A program made the position numbers and the translations under genes. From assembly GCF_002102175.1 (NCBI RefSeq), contig NZ_LQOX01000128.1, positions 1-64,000 on the forward strand: a stretch of DNA of 64,000 nt, in the 5' to 3' direction. The DNA comes from Mycobacterium gastri. Its GTDB lineage: Bacteria > Actinomycetota > Actinomycetes > Mycobacteriales > Mycobacteriaceae. Positions within the stretch are counted from its first letter, which is position 1; every line of letters starts with the position of its first letter. Under the pieces are notes generated by a model, which did not search any database, was not told the origin of the DNA, and saw only the letters and a program-made list of their open reading frames with translations. This document shows, piece by piece, positions 43,890 to 52,356 of this stretch.

Positions 43890-44207
43890 CGATGCCTTTG
43901 CTGTCAGCGGTCCCGGGGCACGGCCGTCGGGCCGCGCGGCCGCCTCGTCTGACCAATTGGGGTGCTCCCGACACGTCTGCACCGGCGCAGCCGATCAGCC
44001 CGGTGTCATCGGATTCGGGAGCATAATGGGAGAAGCGCCAGTGTTGCGGCGATCTGAGCCGAATGTTGAGCCAGTGGCTGACTATGGCTCGCAAGCAGCT
44101 GCTGGCTCAGCTTTGCTACTGACCCGCCGCACCACGCGCGCCGACGCGAAGATGTGGCCTGCCCGGAGGCATCTTCACTACGGCGTGACCTGAGCTGAGG
44201 AGGCGGT
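43890..44207. promoter_or_regulatory. citE-bkdA spacer, probable bkd promoter region
   Basis: This 318-nt gap breaks an otherwise overlapping gene string. It contains an inverted repeat, TGAGCCAG (44067-44074) with CTGGCTCA (44102-44109). No BkaR-type box is seen here, so bkdABC may have a different control from scoA-citE. A 56-codon open frame at 44026-44193 has no ribosome site or recognisable character and is not called. Confidence 0.4.
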
Positions 44208-45299
44208 ATGGCTGGGGATTGTCGGGCATCGATGACGGTCGACCTCGAGCCGGTGCAACTCGTCGGCCGGGACGGCACACCGACTACAGAAGAGCGTTAC
44301 AGCCGTGAGCTGTCCGCGGAAACACTGTGCTGGCTCTACGAAATGATGGTGGTCACGCGGGAGCTGGACAACGAGTTCGTCAACCTGCAGCGCCAGGGCG
44401 AATTGGCGCTGTACACGCCCTGCCGCGGCCAGGAGGCCGCGCAGGTGGGTGCGGCTGCATGCCTGCGCGCGACGGACTGGCTGTTTCCGCAATACCGCGA
44501 GTTAGGCGTGTACCTGGTGCGCGGCATCCCGCCCGGACACGTGGGTGCTGCGTGGCGTGGAAGCTGGCATGGCGGGCTGGAATTCACAACGAAATGTTGC
44601 GCCCCGATGTCCGTTCCGGTCGGCACCCAGACGTTGCATGCCGTCGGCGCCGCGATGGCCGCCCAACGCCTAGGAGAGGACTCGGTGACTGTTGCCTTCC
44701 TGGGCGACGGCGCCACCAGCGAGGGCGACGTCCACGAGGCGCTGAATCTCGCGGGCGTATTCCGGGTGCCGTGCCTGTTCTACGTGCAGAACAACCAGTG
44801 GGCGATATCGACGCCAGTCCGAAAGCAGACGGCCGCTGTTTCCATCGCCCACAAGGCAATCGGGTATGGCATGGCGGGCATCCGGGTAGACGGCAACGAT
44901 GTGCTGGCGTGCTACGCGGTGATGGCCGAGGCCGCGGCGCGGGCCCGAGCCGGTGACGGTCCCACCCTGATTGAGGCGGTTACCTATCGCCTGGGTCCAC
45001 ATACCACTGCCGACGACCCAACGCGCTATCGCGACCAGCAGGAGGTGGATAGGTGGCTGAGTCTGGACCCGATTCCGCGTTTCCGGCGCTATCTGCAGGG
45101 CCGGGGACTGTGGTCGCAGAGTCTGGAGGACCGGGTCGCCGCCCGGTCGGCGGGGCAGCGGGCCGAACTGCGCGATGCCGTGTTTGACGCGCCCGATATC
45201 GACGTCGACGAACTCTTTACCGCGGTGTACGCCGACATCACGCCGGAGTTGGAAGCGCAGCGCCGGCAGTTGCGCGCCGAATTGGCGCGGACCGACTAG
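44208..45299 (+). CDS. bkdA: Branched-chain 2-oxoacid dehydrogenase E1 alpha subunit
   Basis: A 363-residue thiamine-diphosphate subunit that decarboxylates the keto acids of Leu, Ile and Val. The TPP-binding motif GDGATSEGD...NNQWAIST spans about 166-202 in the usual GDG-x(~27)-NN form. YRLGPHTTADDPTRYR near 266 is the phosphorylation-loop region of the family. ATG 44208 follows AGGAGG by 4 nt. The E1 beta gene starts 9 nt after its stop. Confidence 0.95.
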   Translation: MAGDCRASMTVDLEPVQLVGRDGTPTTEERYSRELSAETLCWLYEMMVVTRELDNEFVNLQRQGELALYTPCRGQEAAQVGAAACLRATDWLFPQYRELGVYLVRGIPPGHVGAAWRGSWHGGLEFTTKCCAPMSVPVGTQTLHAVGAAMAAQRLGEDSVTVAFLGDGATSEGDVHEALNLAGVFRVPCLFYVQNNQWAISTPVRKQTAAVSIAHKAIGYGMAGIRVDGNDVLACYAVMAEAAARARAGDGPTLIEAVTYRLGPHTTADDPTRYRDQQEVDRWLSLDPIPRFRRYLQGRGLWSQSLEDRVAARSAGQRAELRDAVFDAPDIDVDELFTAVYADITPELEAQRRQLRAELARTD

Positions 45300-45308
45300 G
45301 AGGCGTCC

Positions 45309-46364
45309 ATGACTCAGATTGCCGATCGCCCCACCGCCTCGGCGGAAAAGCTGCCGCAGTTGGCTGAACCGCTGGGGGTGGAGCCGCAGCCGATGACCAT
45401 GGTGCAAGCGATCAACCGCGCCCTGCATGATGCGATGGTTGCCGACGAGCGGGTCCTGGTCTTCGGTGAGGACGTCGCGACCCAGGGTGGGGTGTTCCGG
45501 GTGACCGAGGGACTGGCTGAAGCATTCGGCGAATCCCGTTGTTTCGACACGCCACTGGCGGAGTCCGCGGTGATCGGGATCGCCGTGGGGTTGGCGTTGC
45601 GTGGGTTTGTGCCGGTGCCCGAGATTCAGTTCGACGGCTTCACCTACCCGGCGTTCGACCAGGTGGTCAGCCATCTGGCGAAGTATCGCTTCCGCACCCG
45701 CGGTCAGGTGGACATGGCGGTCACGGTCCGGATTCCGTCGTTCGGCGGTATCGGTGCGGCCGAACATCATTCGGAATCCACCGAAACTTACTGGGCGCAC
45801 ACGGCGGGCTTGAAGGTGGTGGTTCCCTCGGAGCCGTCGGATGCCTACTGGTTGTTGCGGCATGCCATCGCGTGCCCGGACCCGGTGATGTACCTGGAGC
45901 CGAAGCGCCGGTATTGGGCTCGCGGGGTCGTCGATACCAGCCGGCCGGGGGCTCCGATCGGGCGGGCTGTCGTGCGGCGGGCCGGTGGCGATGTCAGCGT
46001 GTTGACCTACGGTGGCTTGGTGGGTACCGCGTTGGCTGCCGCGGATCTTGCCGAGCGCCAACGGGGTTGGAGCCTGGAGATTGTTGATCTGCGTTCGTTG
46101 GTTCCGTTGGACTTCCACACGATCGCGGAATCAGTCCGTCGTACTGGGCGGTGTGTGGTGATGCACGAAGGGCCGCGAAATGTGGGCTATGGTGCGGAGC
46201 TGGCCGCTCGTATCCAGGAAGAGTTGTTCTACGACTTGGAGGCACCGGTGCTGCGCGCCTGCGGCTTCGACACGCCGTACCCGCCGGCACGTCTGGAGAA
46301 GGCGTGGCTTCCCGGCCCGGATCGCTTGCTGGACTGCGCGGAGCGGGTGTTGGGGCAGCCGTGA
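45309..46364 (+). CDS. bkdB: Branched-chain 2-oxoacid dehydrogenase E1 beta subunit
   Basis: A 351-residue transketolase-like subunit forming an alpha2beta2 heterotetramer with BkdA. FGEDVATQGGVFRVTEGLAEAFG near 53-75, GFVPVPEIQFDGF near 97 and SVRRTGRCVVMHEGPRNVGYGAE near 278-300 are conserved E1 beta blocks. ATG 45309 follows AGGAGG. The stop overlaps the GTG start of bkdC by 4 nt. Confidence 0.95.
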   Translation: MTQIADRPTASAEKLPQLAEPLGVEPQPMTMVQAINRALHDAMVADERVLVFGEDVATQGGVFRVTEGLAEAFGESRCFDTPLAESAVIGIAVGLALRGFVPVPEIQFDGFTYPAFDQVVSHLAKYRFRTRGQVDMAVTVRIPSFGGIGAAEHHSESTETYWAHTAGLKVVVPSEPSDAYWLLRHAIACPDPVMYLEPKRRYWARGVVDTSRPGAPIGRAVVRRAGGDVSVLTYGGLVGTALAAADLAERQRGWSLEIVDLRSLVPLDFHTIAESVRRTGRCVVMHEGPRNVGYGAELAARIQEELFYDLEAPVLRACGFDTPYPPARLEKAWLPGPDRLLDCAERVLGQP

Positions 46365-47566
46365 ACCCGCAACCGCAGCGCATCAGGGACTTCCTGGTTC
46401 CCGACCTCGGAGAGGGACTCGACGAAGTCACGGTGACGTGCTGGAACGTCTCGGTGGGCGATGATGTGGAGCTCAACCAGACGCTGTGTTCGGTAGAGAC
46501 CGCCAAGGCGCAGGTAGAGATTCCCAGCCCCTACGCTGGGCGGATCGTCGAGATCGGTGGCGCCGAAGGCGATGTCCTCGTGGTGGGCGCGATGCTGGTG
46601 CGCATCGACACCACGCCCGACCGGGCAATGGCGGCGGCGTCGGTTGGCGATGGCGAGGCCGGTGCGCCGATGCTGGTGGGGTATGGGGCCGACGCGGATT
46701 TCGACAGCAGCAGACGAGCCACACGGGCGCCGCGGCCGCGCGCAGTGCCGTCGGCACGCAAGCTGGCCAAGGACTCGGGGGTCGATCTGGCCGCACTGCA
46801 GCGTGGGCCCGGGGACAGCGGGGTGATCACTCGCGCGGAGGTGCTTGCCGCAGCTCAAGTGTCTGGGCTTGATGCGGACGTACGACCGGTGCGTGGTGTG
46901 CAGGCCCGGATGGCTGAGCGGATGATTTTGTCTCACAAGGAAATCCCCGGCGCACTAGCCAGCGTGCAGGTTGACTGCAGCGGTTTGCTGCGGCTGTCTG
47001 AGACGCTTCCCGGTGGCCGCGGGGGAGAGGTCACGCCATTTGTGCTGTCATTGCGGTTTGTCGTTATCGCCTTGACCCATCACATGATTCTCAATTCGAG
47101 GTGGGTCGACTCGGCTGCCGGCCCGCAGGTGAATGTCTACCGTCGTGTGCATTTGGGATTTGCCGTGGCCACCGATCGGGGACTGCTGGTCCCGGTCATC
47201 AACGACGCGCAGCAACTGACTACCCGCGAACTTGCCTGCCGCACGGCTGAATTGATCAGCGGTGCGCGCGAAGGCACGCTCAGCCCAGCCGAGTTGGGTG
47301 GTTCGACGTTTACCGTGTCGAACTTCGGCTCGTTGGGCGTCGACGACGGTGTGCCGGTGATCAACCATCCCGAATCGGCCATCCTGGGGATGGGAGCCAT
47401 CAAGGCGCGGCCGGTGGTCGTCGACAACGAGATCGTCGCCCGACCGACGATGACGTTGACATGTGTTTTCGACCACCGTGTGGCGGACGGCGCCCAGGTG
47501 GCCCGCTTCCTGTGCGAACTACGTGACCTGATCGAGTCGCCAGCAACTGCTTTGTTGGACCTGTAA
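46361..47566 (+). CDS. bkdC: Branched-chain 2-oxoacid dehydrogenase E2 (lipoyl acyltransferase)
   Basis: About 401 residues forming the E2 core. An N-terminal lipoyl domain carries K49 in SVETAKAQVE. An E3-binding domain (PSARKLAKDSGVDLAALQRGPGD) lies near 127-165. The C-terminal catalytic domain has FDHRVADG with H372 and D376. The E3 subunit (Lpd) is not here and is presumably shared. GTG 46361 overlaps bkdB; the open frame upstream of it is within bkdB. A second, diverged copy of its last 24 codons lies 2.1 kb downstream (49654-49728). Confidence 0.95.
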   Translation: MNPQPQRIRDFLVPDLGEGLDEVTVTCWNVSVGDDVELNQTLCSVETAKAQVEIPSPYAGRIVEIGGAEGDVLVVGAMLVRIDTTPDRAMAAASVGDGEAGAPMLVGYGADADFDSSRRATRAPRPRAVPSARKLAKDSGVDLAALQRGPGDSGVITRAEVLAAAQVSGLDADVRPVRGVQARMAERMILSHKEIPGALASVQVDCSGLLRLSETLPGGRGGEVTPFVLSLRFVVIALTHHMILNSRWVDSAAGPQVNVYRRVHLGFAVATDRGLLVPVINDAQQLTTRELACRTAELISGAREGTLSPAELGGSTFTVSNFGSLGVDDGVPVINHPESAILGMGAIKARPVVVDNEIVARPTMTLTCVFDHRVADGAQVARFLCELRDLIESPATALLDL

Positions 47567-47612
47567 CGACAAGTCGGGGTGCGCGTTATTTCATGATCGA
47601 ACCCAAATTGGC

Positions 47613-48884
47613 TCAGCAAACCACATTCGGATTCCAACACGCCGGCAACATCGGCACTTGCGGCGGCTCACCCAACCCGCCACCTCCAACCGTTGCCAAG
47701 CCAGCAGCCTGCGTAACGACCCCCTTGGAGACGGTTCCGGCAAAACCCAACGTGCCGACACCTCGCTCAGAAGCCGCCGGCAGCGGTCCCGGAGAATCTC
47801 CCAACACCGAGACCACACGCGCTTCCGGCAACGTCGCTGACGCGACCGCCGACGGCGCCACGCCACCGACGGCCGCGCCCGTCACAGGCGTGAGAATGGC
47901 ACCCGACACGGTGCTCGCGTTCGTAGTGGCACCTGCAGCCCACACTGTCGCCCCTGCCGCCAACGGACTCGCCAGCGTCGAAACGATCCCAGCGCTTAGG
48001 TGGGTGATCCAGTAGATCACCGCGTTTGCGATGTCGTAACCCAGCACAAAGGGAATCATCATGAAGCCGAGGGCCATGATACCGATTGCAAACCACGTGT
48101 AACTCAAATACTGTAAAATGTTTGCGGCAAAAGCCGAATAGCCAAGCAATTCCGCTAAGGCGGCCGCAAATAGCCATAACGGCGATAGAATTATCACCGC
48201 AATCACAAAGAGCGTGAAAAATGGCACACCGATAATCTCTATCAACATCGTTTCCACCAACCCCCACAGCAAAGTCCATAGTGGAAACGGGTCATAGCCG
48301 ATGGCCTGGCCGATTGCCGCGATGTCGCTGGCCTCGCCGGTGCGGAATTTGATGATCACTGGTGCTGGCGGGGTGTGTGGCGTCGAGGTCAGCGCTGCGG
48401 TACTGAATCCCTCATAGACACTCATCGTGGTGGCGGCTTGGATCCACATCCGAACGTAATCGGCCTCGTTAAGCGCGATCGGGATGGTGTTGATGCCGAA
48501 GAAATTCGTCGTGACCAGCACAGCATGGGCCGCGTGGTTGGCAGCCAATTCGCCCAATGTCGGCATCGCGGCCAACGCCGTAGCGTGGGCGCCAGCCGCA
48601 GACTCGTGCGCAGCGGCAGCGGTGGCGCTATCGGTACTGGCCTGCATCAACCACGCCGCATACGGCGCATAGGCGCCCACGCATATCTCGGCGCTCGGCC
48701 CCTGCCACGCCTCTGCGTGCACGGCGCCCAACACCGTCGAGAGCTCTTCGGCCACCGAAGCATACGCAGCACTCAGCGACGACCACCCGCCAGCAGCCGC
48801 CAACAGCGAACTCGGACCTGGACCGGCGCTCAGCAACGCCGAATGTACCTCCGGTGGCGACGCCAACCAGATCGGCGCGGTCAT
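47613..48884 (-). CDS. PPE-family protein, PPE-PPW subgroup
   Basis: A 423-residue type VII secretion substrate. It starts MTAPIWLASPPEVHS with the Pro-Pro-Glu at 9-11, and the helical PPE domain runs to about 170 with the WQGPSAE turn near 58. The C-terminus has GFAGT and, just before the end, P-x2-P-x2-W (PMLPACW), which define the PPW group. The middle (about 200-320) is unusually hydrophobic, with several membrane-like segments, and is locally less GC-rich (48080-48260). ATG 48884 overlaps the preceding small gene by 4 nt. An ESX partner and an outer-membrane nutrient-channel role are possible inferences. Confidence 0.88.
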   Translation of the reverse strand: MTAPIWLASPPEVHSALLSAGPGPSSLLAAAGGWSSLSAAYASVAEELSTVLGAVHAEAWQGPSAEICVGAYAPYAAWLMQASTDSATAAAAHESAAGAHATALAAMPTLGELAANHAAHAVLVTTNFFGINTIPIALNEADYVRMWIQAATTMSVYEGFSTAALTSTPHTPPAPVIIKFRTGEASDIAAIGQAIGYDPFPLWTLLWGLVETMLIEIIGVPFFTLFVIAVIILSPLWLFAAALAELLGYSAFAANILQYLSYTWFAIGIMALGFMMIPFVLGYDIANAVIYWITHLSAGIVSTLASPLAAGATVWAAGATTNASTVSGAILTPVTGAAVGGVAPSAVASATLPEARVVSVLGDSPGPLPAASERGVGTLGFAGTVSKGVVTQAAGLATVGGGGLGEPPQVPMLPACWNPNVVC

Positions 48885-49099
48885 GACAAACCGCCATGAA
48901 CCCCGTACCCGGCCAGTGCCCACTCATCACCGTCAGGGTCGCTTGCTCGGGTCTGACTCACATTAACCGCCGAGCGCGCCAAGCCTTCGGCGCGTTGGGG
49001 CGCCACCCGAATTGCCACCGCGGCGCCGGCAGCGGCCCAAGGCTCTGGCGGCATGCTCAACAACACAGCCGCCATGCTTTCCGAAGGCATGCCGCTCAC
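48881..49099 (-). CDS. Small protein coupled to the PPE gene, unknown function
   Basis: A 72-residue frame read from GTG 49099, which has GGAGG 6 nt upstream; ATG 49090 and upstream starts to 49153 are alternatives. Its TGA overlaps the PPE ATG (ATGA), a strong sign that it is translated. The sequence MAAVLLSMPPEPWAAAG, followed by RVAPQRAEGLARSAVN, is alanine-rich and likely helical. It sits where a PE partner would normally precede a PPE gene but lacks an obvious PE motif. It could be a non-PE heterodimer partner. Confidence 0.5.
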   Translation of the reverse strand: MSGMPSESMAAVLLSMPPEPWAAAGAAVAIRVAPQRAEGLARSAVNVSQTRASDPDGDEWALAGYGVHGGLS

Positions 49100-49571
49100 C
49101 AACACCCTCCGGTGAGGACAGGGATCTAACCGGCACATGACATACCCCGCCAATGGGTCGCTGTTCTTCTCAAGGTGTGCGGTGGCGTTCTCAAGGTGTG
49201 CTGTGGCGTTCGCCAGGGCGATTCAGTGCACCTGAGTGCCAGTGCTGCCAATGCCACCCCGGACGTGTATCTGCGGCGCCGCGATGTGGGCGGTCGGCTG
49301 GCGATCAAGGTCGGGTCGAAGTGAGTTGCGACGGCTCGGGCGCCGGTCTTGTGGCTGTGATCGTCTAGATGGTCGTCTAGAAACATGTGCTCGCAACCTT
49401 TCGGTGGGACCGCGGTCACCCGGCCGCAAGTGTGTCGCTATGTGTGCTTGCCGGACAACGCTGGGTGCCGCGTGGCCAGGGCCTAACCCAGCCGATACAT
49501 AGGACCTGTCGACAATACAAATGAATGGTAATGTGCGTCCATGATGAGCGGCTTGACCGCGGCGCAACCAT

Positions 49572-49611
49572 CCCCCGAATGGGGGAAAATCAAACCCCCC
49601 CGGATGGGGGG
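49572..49611. other. Paired C-tract/G-tract hairpins
   Basis: CCCCC-GAAT-GGGGG (49572-49585) is followed by CCCCCC-GGAT-GGGGGG (49596-49611). Two near-identical hairpins with purine-start tetraloops lie 24 bp apart, immediately before the bkdC remnant. No T-tract follows, so a standard terminator is not supported. Confidence 0.5.
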
Positions 49612-49653
49612 CGGTACGTCCGCTGACAGGGGGACATCGGACGCCCTTGCGCT

Positions 49654-49728
49654 GCCCAAGTAGCTCAGTTCCGCTGCGAACTGCGTGATCTGATTGAATC
49701 GCCCGAAACCGCCCTGATGGACCTATAG
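49654..49728 (+). pseudogene. Remnant of a bkdC 3' end (24 codons plus stop)
   Basis: Reading gcc at 49654 to tag at 49728 gives a peptide identical to the last 24 residues of BkdC at 20 positions (AQVA-F-CELRDLIESP-TAL-DL). DNA differences are mostly at third positions, so the copy is diverged rather than a fresh duplication. Upstream homology stops abruptly. It is in the same orientation as bkdC and lies beyond the PPE locus. Confidence 0.82.
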
Positions 49729-50056
49729 CAAAATCGGAGCTCACCGCCGCCGGGCTGGCTGGCGTAGCAGACCTCGCTCACCGTCGGATCGTCGCCGGCT
49801 TGGCGCCGGGAGGCGGGCCTCGTCGGCAGCGATTACCTATCTCCTCGCGCGACCAGCGCATTTCATGATTGACGAATCGTTGCCGAAGCGGTGGCAGGCA
49901 CCGTTGGTGACGAAATGTCCGTCACGGTCGATTCGCCCTTTGGATTAGCAGCGCGTCAAGCTCTTGAGCGCCCGCGATGGGCGATGGAGTCGATCAGCGG
50001 GTGCGAGCGGGTTTCCGCGGCGAGGCCTCGAGTACGCGGGTAGTCGGAGGAAAAGC

Positions 50057-51844
50057 ATGTCCATCGTGACCACGACGCCAGTGCTGATGGCCTCCGCGGC
50101 AACGGATTTAACGGCTCTTGGGTTAAGCGTCGATACGGCCAATGGCGCCGCGGCTGCCGCGACCACAGGGGTGCTAGCCCCAGCGGCTGACGAGGTATCG
50201 ACGGCGATCGCCGAGTTGCTGAGCGCGCACGCTCGAAGCTATCAAGCCGTGGCCGCTCAAGCCGCGACGTTTCTTGATGAATTCGTGGAAACCCTGACTG
50301 CGGGTGCTCGGGCCTACGCATGTGCTGAGGCCGCCATTGCGTCGTCGCTGCAAGATCTAGTCAGCGGAGCGAACGCGTCCACCCAGGCGTTCGGGCGCTC
50401 GCTGATTGCCGGCGGCTCCGGCCTGGCGGCCATCGGCGGCAGTGCGGCAACGTCGATGCCCCAGGTGGCGGCCGCTCTGGCGCAAGACACAGCGCTGATT
50501 ATGGGCGGAAGTGGGACCCCGATCCCTGGTCAAAGTTATCTCGACAGCGTTTATCAGGCCTTCATCAAGCCGCACGCTCCGTGGGCGGTGCCGCAGGGCC
50601 TCGCCACCCCGGCAGCGCTATATCCCTACACCGGTGTCATGGACCTGATGTTTGACACGTCGGTGGCTCGTGGCGTCGCGATCCTGCACGAGGCGATTAC
50701 TCAGCAGATCGCCGCCGGAAACCACGTCACCGTATTCGGGTACTCGCAGAGTGCCACCATATCGTCGTTGGAAATGCAGGCCTTGGCCGCCCTGGGGCCG
50801 AACGCGCCCACTCCAGATCAGCTGTCTTTTGTGCTGTTCGGCAATCCCAACAATCCCAACGGCGGCCTCTTTTCGCGCTTCAGTGGCCTATTCGTGCCGA
50901 GCATTGGTCTGACATTTGGCGATGCAACCCCGGCCGATCTCTATCCGACCACTGTTTACACCGTGGAATACGACGGAATTGCTGATTTTCCGCGGTACCC
51001 ACTGAATTTGCTGGCAGATCTGAACGCCTTAGCCGGTATTTACTATCTGCACGGCACCATCCCGAGTCTCACCCCTGAGCAGCTCAGCGGGGCGATCCAA
51101 CTGCCGACCGACGGCGCGACGATGACCACCTACTACCTGGTTCAAACTCCGGATCTGCCGCTGTTGTACCCGCTGCGATCAATCCCGCTCATCGGCAATC
51201 CGCTGGCTGACCTCCTCCAGCCAAACTTGACCACGCTGGTGAACCTGGGTTACGGGGACCCGCGTTATGGCTATTCGACCACGCCGGCGAACGTGCCGAC
51301 TCCGTTCGGGTTGTTTCCCGACGTCAGCCCGCTGACCGTGCTCGACTTGCTCGTTGCCGGGACACATCAGGGTATTGCCGATGCCACGCCCGAGCTGATG
51401 TCAACAGGTTTGCCAAGCCTTTCCCTGTCGGCCCCGACCGATGCGATGGCATTCAATTTGCCGATGGCGTTTGATACGTGGGCTACGCATGCCGGGACGT
51501 CCGGCGGCTTCCGGACGTATATCGATCTCGCCGAATTGTATGCGGCGAATATCTATTTTGCCGACACCCTCGGCAGGGTGGCCGCTACGGGCTACGCCAC
51601 GCTTCGTGCCACGGCCGATATGACGAGCGCCCTGGCGATCACGCTCCCGTCGTATAATCTCAACCTTTTCTTGGACGGGATTGAGCAATTCGTCGCGGGT
51701 GACTCTTTCGGGTTGGTTAACGCGGTTGGCTACCCGTTAGCGGCCAGCACCGGGCTGTTCGTGCTCGGCGCCGGTGTCGAACTATTGGTCATTGTGAATG
51801 CGGCCGAAACGATCGCTTCCGAGTTCTCTGGGTCGGCGGCGTGA
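50057..51844 (+). CDS. PE-PPE domain esterase/lipase-like protein
   Basis: A 595-residue PE-family protein. The PE domain (about 1-95) is MSIVTTTPVLMASAATDL...SAHARSYQAVAAQ. An alpha/beta-hydrolase PE-PPE domain (about 150-375) follows, with nucleophile S230 in VFGYSQSA and a GNPNNPNGG loop. The C-terminal 220 residues are less typical. Members are exported by ESX-5 and hydrolyse short to medium acyl esters. ATG 50057 follows GGAGG; the open frame upstream lacks PE character. No PPE partner follows directly. Confidence 0.88.
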   Translation: MSIVTTTPVLMASAATDLTALGLSVDTANGAAAAATTGVLAPAADEVSTAIAELLSAHARSYQAVAAQAATFLDEFVETLTAGARAYACAEAAIASSLQDLVSGANASTQAFGRSLIAGGSGLAAIGGSAATSMPQVAAALAQDTALIMGGSGTPIPGQSYLDSVYQAFIKPHAPWAVPQGLATPAALYPYTGVMDLMFDTSVARGVAILHEAITQQIAAGNHVTVFGYSQSATISSLEMQALAALGPNAPTPDQLSFVLFGNPNNPNGGLFSRFSGLFVPSIGLTFGDATPADLYPTTVYTVEYDGIADFPRYPLNLLADLNALAGIYYLHGTIPSLTPEQLSGAIQLPTDGATMTTYYLVQTPDLPLLYPLRSIPLIGNPLADLLQPNLTTLVNLGYGDPRYGYSTTPANVPTPFGLFPDVSPLTVLDLLVAGTHQGIADATPELMSTGLPSLSLSAPTDAMAFNLPMAFDTWATHAGTSGGFRTYIDLAELYAANIYFADTLGRVAATGYATLRATADMTSALAITLPSYNLNLFLDGIEQFVAGDSFGLVNAVGYPLAASTGLFVLGAGVELLVIVNAAETIASEFSGSAA

Positions 51845-52098
51845 GTAGTCGGGGCGCTTTGCGACCGCTGGTGGACGCCGGACGGCGGCGCTTGGCCAGA
51901 TGGCGACCTGGTTGTCCGTATCGGGCTAGCAAACATCTGAGCGGTCAGGCCAGCAAACACTCAGCTGCCTGGCGCACCGGCACCGTTGGTCTGAGGCGGA
52001 GTCGACAGCAAACGAAATCACCGGAGGTGCACGATGGCGTCGAGCCGACCGCCAACTCAAGTCACGCCTGACACAAGAACAACAAAGGTCACTCCTAG

Positions 52099-52172
52099 TG
52101 CCCCCGGCACGACTCGAACGTGCGACCTAGGGATTAGAAGGCCCTTGCTCTATCCACCTGAGCTACGGAGGC
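52099..52172 (-). tRNA. tRNA-Arg (TCT)
   Basis: The minus strand folds as a 74-nt cloverleaf. The acceptor GCCTCCG pairs with CGGGGGC (one G-U), and the T-loop arm is CACGTTCGAGTCGTG. The anticodon loop CTTCTAA carries TCT, and the base of the anticodon stem has a C-T mismatch. CCA is not encoded. The 254 nt on its left hold no supported gene. Confidence 0.93.
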
Positions 52173-52356
52173 AATGCGCAGGTCAGTCTATCCAAACCGG
52201 GATTCAAGATCAGTCCCGGCGACACGAGGAACCTGAAAAGCCTTCCGCTATGCCGAAAATCGGTTATGGTGTGAGCCTCGACACACGTACAACACCGGCC
52301 GGTAAGCGGCCGTTAACCGCAACGACGCGTGTGCCTGACGTCGAGGGGTGGGCTTT

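Larger units (their letters stand above)
49100..50056. other. Non-coding spacer between PPE and PE-PPE loci
   Basis: No intact gene is seen in these 957 nt. It contains a short tandem repeat near 49164-49208 (period 21, TTCTCAAGGTGTG core), two C/G hairpins at 49572-49611 and a bkdC 3'-end remnant at 49654-49728. It ends in the GGAGG ribosome site of the PE-PPE gene. The patchwork suggests repeated insertion or recombination here. Confidence 0.6.

Noticed and set aside
44026..44193. A 56-codon frame between citE and bkdA.
   Set aside because: No ribosome site, no recognisable character, and it overlaps the likely bkdA promoter and an inverted repeat.
47589..49876. TTTCATGAT phrase found both after bkdC (about 47588) and before the PE-PPE gene (about 49860), considered as a second duplicated flank.
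   Set aside because: The match is about 11 bases with little context and could be chance, unlike the 24-codon bkdC remnant.
51841..52071. A frame starting at a GTGA overlap with the PE-PPE stop.
   Set aside because: Arginine/serine-rich without family features; the overlap alone is weak evidence.
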